Shown piece by piece: positions 1 to 7,858 of a stretch of DNA of 64,000 nucleotides. The stretch spans positions 7,998,001-8,062,000 of the forward strand of contig NZ_CP107958.1 in NCBI RefSeq assembly GCF_036075115.1. Direction: 5' to 3'. The notes below the pieces were generated by a model that worked only from the letters and a program-made list of their open reading frames with translations, was not told the origin of the DNA and ran no database searches. The DNA is from Streptomyces sp. NBC_00377 (GTDB taxonomy: Bacteria; Actinomycetota; Actinomycetes; Streptomycetales; Streptomycetaceae). How positions within the stretch are numbered: the first letter of the stretch is position 1; each line of letters starts with the position of its first letter. Position numbers and translations under genes: made by a program.

Positions 1-447
1 GTGGCCGAACCGGACCTCTCGGTCGGCCCGACCGTCCTGACCGGAGGCCGCGTGCTCGCCGTGGGGGCAGACCATCCGCTGGCCGAGCGCGGCACCGCGT
101 CGCTGGAGGACCTCGGCGACAACCACGTCGTCGACTTCGGCCCCGACGCCCCCGAGTACTGGGTCACGGCGATGGTCCCCACGCGTACGCCGCTCGGCCG
201 CCGAATCCCGCGCGGGCCCGCCGCGCGGACCTTCCACGAGATTCTCTCCCTGGTCGCCTCCGGACAGTGCGTCCACCCGCTGGGCGAGATCGCCGCCCGC
301 TACAACCGTCCCCCCGGCATCGTCTTCCTCCCCATGCCCGACGCCCCCACCCTCCACTTCGCCCTCACCTGGCGATCCACCGACGACAGCCCCACCCTCC
401 GCGCACTGGCCCAGACCGCCGCCGACCACGGCCCCATCTCCATATGA
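1..447 (+). CDS. LysR-family transcriptional regulator, C-terminal part (cut by window edge)
   Basis: The visible 148 residues resemble the effector-binding half of a LysR-type regulator. The sequence has an ADHPLA segment, where LysR proteins carry 'xxHPLA', and a late LVASGQCVHPLG stretch matching the 'lVaaGlGvallP' strand-helix of the second subdomain. The N-terminal winged helix-turn-helix should lie before base 1, so the first in-frame GTG is probably internal. Family members act as homotetrameric DNA-binding proteins responding to a small molecule; neither ligand nor target can be read here. The gene ends in TGA and is followed by about 1.1 kb without a convincing gene. Confidence 0.7.
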   Translation: MAEPDLSVGPTVLTGGRVLAVGADHPLAERGTASLEDLGDNHVVDFGPDAPEYWVTAMVPTRTPLGRRIPRGPAARTFHEILSLVASGQCVHPLGEIAARYNRPPGIVFLPMPDAPTLHFALTWRSTDDSPTLRALAQTAADHGPISI

Positions 448-849
448 CAGCGGATGAAGGCCAGTTGATGGTCGCCGCTGCCGGACGCCAGGCCGGGCCC
501 CGGCGATGGAGTGACGTCCGCGCAACGACGTCAGCGCCTACCTGACGGTGTTCACCCGAAGCTCCCCGGACCGCGCAACGGGAGCGTCCGGCTGAAGCAC
601 ACGCCGCCGTTGGCCGCCGCGCAATCCGACCTCCTCGGGGCTGAGCTTGGCACGGCGTGCCTTGAGGAACTCACTCGGTCGGGTGCGGGTTGCGGTTCAT
701 GATCTCCAGCGTCGCCCACAGGCCAGGTGTTGTGAGGGGGAAGGACTCTTCCTACGTCGGGCGCGACCTGGCCGCCGAGTGAGCGCACCGCTGGGACGTC
801 TGGACGTGCCTTGAGCAGCTCCTGGGCCAGTGCAACCGCCGAGCCAGGG
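448..849. other. Stretch without a recognisable gene
   Basis: Six-frame reading gives only short arginine-rich or broken frames with no family resemblance. Codon third positions lack the strong G/C bias of the neighbouring genes. I see no strong hairpin, promoter or repeat in this part. Confidence 0.5.
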
Positions 850-972
850 TTCTAGCGGGCGGCGAGCACTACCTCGACACTGTCGCCTACGTCGAAACGG
901 GCAGGTCTCGACGCGAAGGACACCCAGGGCATCCTGGCCGGCAACGCCGAAGCGCTTCCGGGGCTGGCCTGA
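850..972 (+). pseudogene. Possible remnant of an amidohydrolase C-terminus (frameshifted)
   Basis: One frame reads EHYLDTVAYVET (about 866-901), and the next frame continues GLDAKDTQGILAGNAEALPG before a stop at 970-972. The segment GILAGNAEALxGL resembles the usual last helix of TIM-barrel amidohydrolases (compare ILxGNAxRLLGL). The two halves are in different frames and no upstream barrel is recognisable. This looks like a decayed gene end, and a strong hairpin 66 bases downstream supports a former gene ending here. The resemblance rests on about 30 residues, so confidence is low. Confidence 0.3.
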
Positions 973-1038
973 TCATCGGGGTGCGCTGACGAGACCATCC
1001 GGGGCCGACATGACAGCGGTGGCCGGATGTCAGGACGG

Positions 1039-1077
1039 TGGTGGTGGGCCCGGCGACGTCCGCCGGGCCCACCACCA
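1039..1077 (+). terminator. Perfect 17-bp hairpin, likely terminator
   Basis: Arms 1039-1055 and 1061-1077 are perfectly complementary (GC-rich, GGTGGTGGGCCC core) around a 5-base loop ACGTC. There is no T-run, as is common for Streptomyces terminators. It follows the putative amidohydrolase remnant that ends at 972. Confidence 0.55.
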
Positions 1078-1499
1078 TGCCGTTGAGCAGGAATCAGGCG
1101 CGCAGCATCCGGTCGGGGTGTGTCCCGGGTCCTCCTCCGTGACGGAGACAACCGGCGTGGTCTGGCCGCGCTCGCCGCTGCGCCCGGGCCACGTCACGCC
1201 GTGGCCGATCGTCATTGCCGGGGCGTTGTTTCCAGTGACTGCCGCCGGGCGACTGGAGGGTCTCGGCCTGTGCTGGTTCGCGCTTGGTTGGCGACGGGGC
1301 GACTGGGGGCCTGTCTCCCGGTGTTGCCGGCGGTTCGGGTGCTGCTTACGGATACCAGGGGGCGCTGCGGTCGTGAGCCGGTGGCTCGTGGGGTCGTGTC
1401 CCTCGGCGCTATTCGGTCCGCGACTGGTCCGGGGAATCCCCCTTGGATGTCGGACAGTGACTCGAAAAACCCGATTGATCGCATTGGGTGCCTGCGATG
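1078..1499. other. Non-coding or decayed stretch
   Basis: No frame on either strand gives a protein I recognise or the codon bias seen elsewhere. The interval lies between two hairpins (1039-1077 and 1500-1542). It may be gene debris. Confidence 0.45.
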
Positions 1500-1542
1500 T
1501 CGGGTTGCCTGGTGGAGCGCAACGATGCCCCAGGCAACCCGA
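1500..1542 (-). terminator. Terminator of the aldehyde dehydrogenase gene
   Basis: Arms 1500-1512 and 1530-1542 form a perfect 13-bp stem (TCGGGTTGCCTGG and its complement) with a 17-base loop. It begins 10 bases past the stop codon of the leftward aldehyde dehydrogenase gene. Confidence 0.75.
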
Positions 1543-1551
1543 CTTCAGGCT

Positions 1552-3075
1552 CTAGAAGAACCCAAGTTTCTTCGGGCTGTAGGAGACAAGAAGATTCTTC
1601 GTCTGCTGGTAGTGCTCCAGCATCATCTTGTGCGTCTCGCGACCGATGCCCGACTGTTTGTAACCGCCGAAGGCGGCGTGCGCCGGGTACGCGTGGTAGC
1701 AGTTCGTCCAGACGCGACCCGCCTGGATCGCGCGGCCCGCGCGGTACGCGGTGTTGATGTCCCGCGTCCACACCCCGGCGCCGAGGCCGTACGACGTATC
1801 GTTGGCGATCTTGATGGCGTCGTCGAAGTCGTCGAAGGAGGCGACCGACACGACCGGACCGAAGATCTCCTCCTGGAAGATCCGCATACGGTTGTCACCC
1901 TCGAAGATCGTCGGCTGGACGTAGTAGCCGCCCTTCAAGTCGCCGTCGTACTGCGCTCGTTCACCGCCGGTGAGGATCTTGGCGCCCTCCTTCCGGCCGA
2001 TGTCGATGTAGGAGAGGATCTTCGCGAGCTGGTCGCCGGACGCCTGTGCGCCGATCATCGTGTCCGTGTCGAGGGGGTGGCCCGGCTTGATGAGTTCGGT
2101 GCGGGCCACGGCCGCCTGGAGGAACTCGCCGTAGTTGCCGCGCTGGATCAGCCCGCGCGACGGGCAGGTGCAGACCTCCCCCTGGTTCAGCGCGAACATG
2201 GTGAACCCCTCGAGGGCCTTGTCGCGCAGCTCGTCGTCCTTCTCCCACACGTCGTCGAAGAAGATGTTCGGCGACTTGCCGCCCAGCTCCAGGGTGACCG
2301 GCTTCAGGTGTTGCGCGGCGTACTGCATGATGAGCCGGCCTGTGGACGTCTCACCCGTGAAGGCGACCTTCGCCACCCGGGGACTGGAGGCGAGCGGCTT
2401 GCCCGCTTCCGGGCCGAAGCCGTTGACGATGTTCACCACGCCCGGCGGCAGCAGGTCGCCCACCAGGCTCATCCAGTAGTGCAGGGAGACCGGGGTCTGT
2501 TCCGCAGGCTTGATCACCACCGTGTTGCCCGCGGCGAGGGCCGGCGCGAGCTTCCAGGTGGCCATCAGGATGGGGAAGTTCCACGGGATGATCTGCGCGA
2601 CGACGCCGAGCGGCTCGTGGAAGTGGTAGGCCACCGTGTCGTCGTCGACCTGGCTGAGCGAGCCCTCCTGCGCCCGGACCGCACCGGCGAAGTAGCGGAA
2701 GTGGTCGATGGCCAGCGGGATGTCCGCCGCCAGCGTCTCGCGGACCGGCTTGCCGTTCTCCCAGCTCTCGGCGACCGCCAGAGGCTCCAGGTGCGCCTCC
2801 ATACGGTCGGCGATCTTCAGCAGGATGTCGGAACGCTCGGTCGCCGAGGTGCGGCCCCAGCCCGGCGCGGCCGCGTGGGCCGCGTCGAGCGCCCGCTCCA
2901 CGTCCTCGGCCGTGCCGCGGGCCACCTCCGTGAAGGTCTCCCCGTTGACCGGAGACGGGTTGTCGAAGTACTGCCCCCGGGCCGGAGGCACGTACTCGCC
3001 GCCGATGTAGTGGTCGTAACGGGCCTGGTAGGAGACGATCGCGCCCTCGGTGCCGGGCGCCGCGTAACGGGTCAT
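1552..3075 (-). CDS. NAD(P)-dependent aldehyde dehydrogenase, ExaC/AldB acetaldehyde type
   Basis: At 507 residues this is a full-length aldehyde dehydrogenase that oxidises an aldehyde to the acid with NAD(P). The catalytic pair is present: general base Glu263 in LELGGKSPN and nucleophile Cys302 in NQGEVCTC. The cofactor-site motif IIPWNFP (about 162-168) and the late IFGPVVSV block are also there. The end KKLGFF is typical of ExaC/AldB-type acetaldehyde dehydrogenases. The ATG is preceded by a GGGAGG element. It is transcribed alone and ends at a clear terminator. Upstream lie a tandem-repeat array and then a same-strand GAF-domain regulator, a pairing that suggests substrate- or stress-induced expression. 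The exact aldehyde cannot be told; acetaldehyde or another short aliphatic one is likeliest. Confidence 0.92.
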   Translation of the reverse strand: MTRYAAPGTEGAIVSYQARYDHYIGGEYVPPARGQYFDNPSPVNGETFTEVARGTAEDVERALDAAHAAAPGWGRTSATERSDILLKIADRMEAHLEPLAVAESWENGKPVRETLAADIPLAIDHFRYFAGAVRAQEGSLSQVDDDTVAYHFHEPLGVVAQIIPWNFPILMATWKLAPALAAGNTVVIKPAEQTPVSLHYWMSLVGDLLPPGVVNIVNGFGPEAGKPLASSPRVAKVAFTGETSTGRLIMQYAAQHLKPVTLELGGKSPNIFFDDVWEKDDELRDKALEGFTMFALNQGEVCTCPSRGLIQRGNYGEFLQAAVARTELIKPGHPLDTDTMIGAQASGDQLAKILSYIDIGRKEGAKILTGGERAQYDGDLKGGYYVQPTIFEGDNRMRIFQEEIFGPVVSVASFDDFDDAIKIANDTSYGLGAGVWTRDINTAYRAGRAIQAGRVWTNCYHAYPAHAAFGGYKQSGIGRETHKMMLEHYQQTKNLLVSYSPKKLGFF

Positions 3076-3098
3076 CCTGCTCTGCCTCCCTCAGCAGC

Positions 3099-3118
3099 GC
3101 TGCCCGCCGTTGGGCAGC
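3099..3118 (-). promoter_or_regulatory. Small hairpin in the aldehyde dehydrogenase leader
   Basis: GCTGCCC (3099-3105) pairs with GGGCAGC (3112-3118) around a 6-base loop, 24 bases upstream of the start codon and just before the ribosome binding site. It could modulate translation. No other evidence was seen. Confidence 0.35.
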
Positions 3119-3157
3119 TCTGCGCCGGAGGTTAGGGAAGCGGACGTTGCATCCACG

Positions 3158-3275
3158 TTGCGGCCCCGGCCATTGCGGCCCCGGCCATTGCGGGCCCGGC
3201 CCCTGCGACCCACCAATGCGGCCCCGGCCCCTGCGACTCCGACCAATGCGATCCCGGCCCCTGCGACTCCGACCA
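3158..3275 (-). repeat. Tandem 15/30-bp repeat array upstream of the aldehyde dehydrogenase
   Basis: Reading the + strand there are two identical 15-bp units (3158-3172 and 3173-3187, TTGCGGCCCCGGCCA), one 28-bp unit (3188-3215) and two 30-bp units (3216-3245 and 3246-3275) identical at 28 of 30 positions. Each unit starts with the same (A/T)TGCG..CCCGGCC core; the longer ones add CCTGCGACTCCGACCA. The array lies about 80-200 bases upstream of the dehydrogenase start, where repeated operator or activator sites would be expected. It does not code for a recognisable protein on either strand. Confidence 0.75.
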
Positions 3276-3523
3276 CGACACCTCGATCGGCCCCCCACCC
3301 GCGATCACGCCCCACCGAGGAACACTCACGCCCGGGTTACGGGCGCGACGCCCGAGGGCCGGTGCTCCGCGCGGGGGAGAGCGGCACCCGGCTGCCGGTG
3401 TTCCGCTCGGGTACGGGTGCGGCGCACGGCCGTCGACGCCCGGCACGGGTTCGCGGTGCGGTGCCCGGCCGTCGGTCTTCCGTTCCCCTACGGGCGCGCC
3501 GCCCCGACTGGGCTGCCGAGCTT

Positions 3524-4792
3524 CTACTCCGGCGGCCACCCCTTCGGCGCTCCCAGTTCCGACTGGAGCGAGGCGAGGCGGGCGCGTATCGCGGCCGTCG
3601 GGCGGGCCGACGCCAGTGCTCGCCACACCGTGAGGTCGTCCTCGCCCCACGGCGCGTGCGCCCAGTCGGCCAGCAGGTCGGGGTCGCCGCGGGCGATCAA
3701 CGCGGCGCGCAGTCCGTCGGCGAGACGGCGTCTCAGCCGCACCACCGCCGGGGCCTGGGACGACGGCAGCGGCGGCCCGGTGTACGCGGCCAGCGCCGCC
3801 GTGACCGCGCCGGCCGCCAGTCTTCGTTCGACGACGGCCAGGTCCGACTCGACCGGAGCGGTGAGCCGGTAGGGACGCGACGCCAGCAGCCCGGGGCCGA
3901 GCACCCCGCGCAGCCGGGCGAGTTCGGCCCGCAAGGTCACCGGGGGCACCGACTCGTCCTCGTACAGGGCACACAGCAGCTCATCGCCCGTCAGGCCCTC
4001 GGGGCGGCGGGACAGCAGCACGAGGATCTCGCTGTGCCGACGACTCAGCCTCAGGTCACGCCCCCCGCTGACCAGACGGATTTCGTCCCGGCCCAGCACG
4101 GTCAGCCGCGGGATGCCGGAGACGGGCCCCGCCGGGGCGAGGAGCGCGAGGTGAGCCTCCGCGGCCCGCGCGACCGCCTGCACGAAGCCCAGGCTGTGCG
4201 GATGCGCCAGGCCGTTCCCGCCTGTGATGTCCACGGCGCCCAGCACCTTCCCGGTCCGCGGGTCGTGCACCGGGGCGGCCGCGCACGTCCAGGGCTGCAC
4301 CCGCCGGATGAAGTGCTCGGCCGCGAACACCTGTACCGGCCGGTCCAGGGCGACCGCCGTGCCCGGCGCGTTCGTCCCGACCGCGTTCTCCGCCCACCGG
4401 GCGCCCGGCACGAAGTTCATCCGCCCCGCCTGCCGCCGCGTCGCCGCATGGCCCTCGACCCACAGCAGCCTGCCGTGCGCGTCGCACACCGCCAGCAGAT
4501 GCTCCCCGTCGGCGGCGAACGTGCCCATCAGCTCGCGGAACAGCGGCATCACCCGCGCCAGCGGATGTTCCGACCGGTAGGCGCCGAGGTCACCGTCGGT
4601 CAGCTCGACACTCGCCGTGCCGTCGGGACCGACGCCCGCCCGCGCGGAACGCCGCCAGGAGTCGGCCACGACGGCGCGCACCGGACGCGGCACGGTGCCC
4701 GCCTCCGTGAACGCCTCATGCGCCCGCCGCAGGACGCGCATCCGCTCCGCCGGATCGGCGCCCGGTTCCAAGGCCACCCAGGGATCGGTCAA
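3524..4792 (-). CDS. GAF-domain transcriptional regulator (AcoR-like sensor without AAA+ domain)
   Basis: This 422-residue protein has an N-terminal region typical of acetoin/aldehyde-responsive regulators. It contains VVADSWRRSARAGV (about 44-57), then a GAF sensor domain with the hallmark AENAVGTNAPGTA (about 134-146) and a GAVDITGG strand near 190. The sigma-54 AAA+ domain of classical AcoR is absent. The C-terminal third instead carries a winged-helix-like region (LRLSRRHSEILVLLSRRPEG, about 235-255). It should therefore act with ordinary sigma factors. It sits directly upstream of, and on the same strand as, the aldehyde dehydrogenase and its repeat array, so it is the obvious candidate regulator. 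The ligand is unknown. Confidence 0.8.
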   Translation of the reverse strand: MTDPWVALEPGADPAERMRVLRRAHEAFTEAGTVPRPVRAVVADSWRRSARAGVGPDGTASVELTDGDLGAYRSEHPLARVMPLFRELMGTFAADGEHLLAVCDAHGRLLWVEGHAATRRQAGRMNFVPGARWAENAVGTNAPGTAVALDRPVQVFAAEHFIRRVQPWTCAAAPVHDPRTGKVLGAVDITGGNGLAHPHSLGFVQAVARAAEAHLALLAPAGPVSGIPRLTVLGRDEIRLVSGGRDLRLSRRHSEILVLLSRRPEGLTGDELLCALYEDESVPPVTLRAELARLRGVLGPGLLASRPYRLTAPVESDLAVVERRLAAGAVTAALAAYTGPPLPSSQAPAVVRLRRRLADGLRAALIARGDPDLLADWAHAPWGEDDLTVWRALASARPTAAIRARLASLQSELGAPKGWPPE

Positions 4793-5038
4793 CTCGTCCT
4801 CCCGGAAGGCGATATGGCTGGAGTGCGGTGGTACGTCCGGCGTGTGGCCGTCGTACCACCGGGGACATCGTCACTCCGTGGGCGAGGGCCGACAACCGTT
4901 CGGACGACGCCCGATGCGATCCGGCCCTCCGGTTCCGGTCCGCTGCGGTCCGGGCGCGGCCGACGACTCCCCAGCAGCGGCCCTGGTCCCCTCCGGGGCG
5001 GTATCGGTGTGATCGGTGCCCGGCACGGCCACGGCCGT

Positions 5039-6247
5039 TCACGTCCGTTGCGCCACCGCCGCGGGGTCGTCCAGCACGGCCCTCACCACCGAGTGCGCGG
5101 CTCCCAGCAACGGTCCCTCGGGACCCAGCCGGGAGACGGACACGGGGCGGGCGGGGCCCGCTGTACGCCGGGACAGTTCGGTCTCCAGGGACGGCAGCAG
5201 CCACGGCGCGAGCCCGGCCAGGGCGCCACCGAGCACCACGCCCTCCGGGTCCAGCAGATTCAGCGCACCGGTCAGAGCGATGCCGAGAGCCGTGCCCGCC
5301 TCGCGCAGCGCCCGCCGCACGTCGGGGTCGCCGTCCGCGGCGCGTCCCGCGAGGAGCCCGACGCGGTCCCCGCCGGGTGCCAGACCCGCAGCCCGGAGCA
5401 CCGCCTCCTCGCCCGCGTACTGCTCCAGGCACCCGCGGCCGCCGCACACGCACGCGGGTCCGTCGGGGTGGACCGGCACATGGCCCAGCTCGCCCGCGAA
5501 GCCGCGGGTGCCGCGCAGCAGGCTGCCGTTCACGACCAGCGCGGCGCCGATGCCGATCTCGGCCGACACGTGCAGGAAGTCCCCGGGCGTGTCCGTGCCG
5601 AGCCAGAGTTCCGCCAGTCCGCCGAAGTTGGCCTCGTTGTCCACGGTCAGCGGCAGCTCGCCGGGCAGCAGCGCGCCGAGATCGACCTGCTGCCAGTCGA
5701 GGTTCGGCGCGCGGACGACGGTACGGGCGTCGCGGGCGACCAGGCCGGGGACGGCCACGGCGAGTCCGGCCGGCCACAGCCCCTCGCGCTCGGCCTCGGC
5801 GACCACCTGGCGCACGAGCCCGGTCAGCTCCTCGACCACGGGCCCGGGGGAGCGGCCCCGGTTCGTGCCGTGCCGCACGGCCCGCGCCCGCACCTTCCCG
5901 CGCAGGTCGACGGCGCAGGCCGCGAGGTGGTCGACGCCGATCTCGGCGCCTATGCCCGACGGGCCGTGTCCGCTCACCGCCAGCGCCGAACCGGGTCGGC
6001 CCACCCGGCCGGGCCGCTCGGGGCCCAGCTCCTCGAGCAGTCCGGTGCGTATGAGTTCGTCGACGAGGGTCGAGACCGCTGCCCGGGTCAGGCCGATGTG
6101 CGAAGCCACCGCCGCCCGCGAGAGCGGTCCCTCGTCGCTGACGGCGTGCATCACCCTGGCCAGATTGCGGCGGCGCATGCCCTGCTGGGTGTCGGGCAGC
6201 GCGCGCCCGGGGCCGGTCGGCCGGGCCTCGTGCAGCGGTGCGGTCAT
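5039..6247 (-). CDS. xylR: ROK-family transcriptional repressor, probable xylose regulator XylR
   Basis: The 402-residue product starts with a winged helix-turn-helix (LSRAAVASHIGLTRAAVSTL, about 42-61) followed by a ROK sugar-kinase-like domain. The ROK zinc motif CVCGGRGCLEQYAG is intact near residue 265, and EIGIGAALV and RGTRGFAGELGHVPV fit the family. It lies 38 bases downstream of xylB on the same strand, so it is probably co-transcribed and feeds back on the divergent xyl promoters. ROK proteins of this group release the operator when they bind the sugar; xylose as inducer is inferred from context. The ATG at 6247 is chosen because the DNA-binding domain begins soon after. The open frame upstream of it is antisense to xylB and is not protein-like. 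Confidence 0.87.
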   Translation of the reverse strand: MTAPLHEARPTGPGRALPDTQQGMRRRNLARVMHAVSDEGPLSRAAVASHIGLTRAAVSTLVDELIRTGLLEELGPERPGRVGRPGSALAVSGHGPSGIGAEIGVDHLAACAVDLRGKVRARAVRHGTNRGRSPGPVVEELTGLVRQVVAEAEREGLWPAGLAVAVPGLVARDARTVVRAPNLDWQQVDLGALLPGELPLTVDNEANFGGLAELWLGTDTPGDFLHVSAEIGIGAALVVNGSLLRGTRGFAGELGHVPVHPDGPACVCGGRGCLEQYAGEEAVLRAAGLAPGGDRVGLLAGRAADGDPDVRRALREAGTALGIALTGALNLLDPEGVVLGGALAGLAPWLLPSLETELSRRTAGPARPVSVSRLGPEGPLLGAAHSVVRAVLDDPAAVAQRT

Positions 6248-6285
6248 GCCTCCGTCGATTCGTCGGTTCGTCGGTTCGTCGATGT

Positions 6286-7731
6286 TCAGCGGGCGTCCGC
6301 GCGCCGTTCCAGCAGCGGAGCCGCGTCGGAGAGTACCCCGGCGATCCTGGCCAGCGTCGCCTCGTCCCGCTCGACGGCGTCGAGCACCGGGCCCCGGGTG
6401 GTGTCCCAGCGGCGGGCGACGGCGGCAGGGTCCTCGCCGGTCAGCAGGCCCGCCGCCTGTGCCGCGGCCCCCAGCGCCACGAGTTCCCTGGCCTCGGGCA
6501 CCTGGACCGGGCGCCCGGACAGCCGCCGCACGGTCTCCTGCCAGGCGGTGCCCCGGGCGCCGCCGCCGATCAGCAGCAGGGGCGCCGAGCGGTCCGCGTC
6601 CTCGTCGAGGACCAGGTCGAGCGCGCCGAGCAGGGAGTGCACGGCGCCGTCGTAGGCGGCCTGGAGCAGTTGGCCGGCGGTCGTGTCGTGGCGCAGACCG
6701 TGCAGGAGGCCCGATGCGTTCGGCAGATTGGGGGTGCGTTCGCCGTCCAGGTAGGGCAGCAGGGTGAGGTCCGCGGTGGGCTCCACGGCCTCGCGGTCCA
6801 GACCCAGCAGGGCGGCGACGCGGTCGACGGCGAGCGTGCAGTTCAGGGTGCAGGCCAGGGGCAGCCAGTCGCCGTGGGCGTCGGCGAAGCCGGCCACGGT
6901 GCCGGTGGGGTCGGTGGGGCGGCGCTTGACCACCGCGTACACCGTGCCCGAGGTGCCGAGGCTCAGTACGGGTGTGCCGGGACGCAGCCCGAGACCCAGC
7001 GCCGCCGCTGCGTTGTCGCCGGTGCCGGGCGCGACCAGCGTTCCCCTGGCGAAGGGGAGGTCGTGACTGTCGCGTACGGTGCCCGCCACCTCCCCGGGCC
7101 GCACCACGCGGGGCAGCAGCGCCGGGTCGAGTCCCACGTGGGCGAGGATCTCCGCGTCGTAGGACTCGGTCGCGGACGCCCACCAGCCGGTGCCGGAGGC
7201 GTCACCGCGGTCGGTGGTGCCCTCACCCGTGAGGCGCTCGGTGAGGTAGTCGTGGGGGAGGCGCACGGCCTTCGTCGCGCGCAGGGCGTCGGGCTCGTGC
7301 TCCGCCAGCCAGGCCCACTTCGTGACCGTGAAGGAAGCGGCCGGAACGGACCCGGTGCGCTCCGCCCAGAACTTGGCGCCGCCCAGTTCCTCGGTCAGCC
7401 GTCGGGCCTGCGGGGCCGACCGCACGTCGTTCCACAGCAGCGCCGGGCGCACCGGCTCGCCGTGCCCGTCCAGGGTGACGAGCCCGTGCTGCTGTCCGCC
7501 GACCGACACCGCGGCGGCCTCCCGGGCCGCGTCACCGCACTGGTGCAGCGCCTCGCGCAGGGCGTCCCACCACTGCCGGGGGTCGCTCTCGCGGCCGGCT
7601 CCGGAGGACACCGTGTGGGGCGCCTGGCCGCTCGCGACGACCTGGCCGGTGGCCGCGTCGACGACCAGTGCCTTGGTGGACTGGGTGGACGTGTCCACGC
7701 CGACGACGAGCGGACCCTCGGCTGCTGACAT
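6286..7731 (-). CDS. xylB: Xylulokinase
   Basis: The 481-residue product is a FGGY-family carbohydrate kinase that phosphorylates D-xylulose to xylulose 5-phosphate, feeding the pentose phosphate pathway. N-terminal GVDTSTQSTKALVVD is the phosphate-1 motif, GTGDNAAAALGLG the central nucleotide-site motif and LLLIGGGARG the adenosine-site motif. The start ATG at 7731 has an AGGAG element 7 bases away; the open frame extends upstream but without a ribosome binding site. It is transcribed divergently from xylA and followed by the ROK regulator gene, which fixes the substrate as xylulose rather than another polyol. Confidence 0.94.
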   Translation of the reverse strand: MSAAEGPLVVGVDTSTQSTKALVVDAATGQVVASGQAPHTVSSGAGRESDPRQWWDALREALHQCGDAAREAAAVSVGGQQHGLVTLDGHGEPVRPALLWNDVRSAPQARRLTEELGGAKFWAERTGSVPAASFTVTKWAWLAEHEPDALRATKAVRLPHDYLTERLTGEGTTDRGDASGTGWWASATESYDAEILAHVGLDPALLPRVVRPGEVAGTVRDSHDLPFARGTLVAPGTGDNAAAALGLGLRPGTPVLSLGTSGTVYAVVKRRPTDPTGTVAGFADAHGDWLPLACTLNCTLAVDRVAALLGLDREAVEPTADLTLLPYLDGERTPNLPNASGLLHGLRHDTTAGQLLQAAYDGAVHSLLGALDLVLDEDADRSAPLLLIGGGARGTAWQETVRRLSGRPVQVPEARELVALGAAAQAAGLLTGEDPAAVARRWDTTRGPVLDAVERDEATLARIAGVLSDAAPLLERRADAR

Positions 7732-7858
7732 CGGGTTCTCCTCAAGTTTTTCCGCGGCTCTACAGGATCTGTCTTCCCAGAGATGCGTCCGCATACTAAT
7801 TTGTAAACTGCCATGACGAAATAGTCGGCGACACAGTCCTCAAGCAAGGAGCCGTGGC
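7732..7858. promoter_or_regulatory. Divergent xylB/xylA promoter region with ROK operator candidate
   Basis: Within this 127-base spacer an AT-rich dyad stands out: ACTAATTTGT (7795-7804) and ACGAAATAGT (7816-7825) are inverted repeats matching at 8 of 10 positions around an 11-base spacer. AT-rich dyads are typical ROK-repressor operators, and the repressor gene is part of the flanking operon. One bound repressor here would cover both promoters. No single -35/-10 pair is unambiguous. Confidence 0.6.

Noticed and set aside
1120..3135. Long + strand frame opposite the aldehyde dehydrogenase
   Set aside because: The minus-strand frame has all catalytic motifs of an aldehyde dehydrogenase, so this is a shadow.
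6248..7183. N-terminal extension of the ROK regulator frame
   Set aside because: It lies antisense-frame within xylB and lacks protein-like composition; the winged helix begins after 6247.
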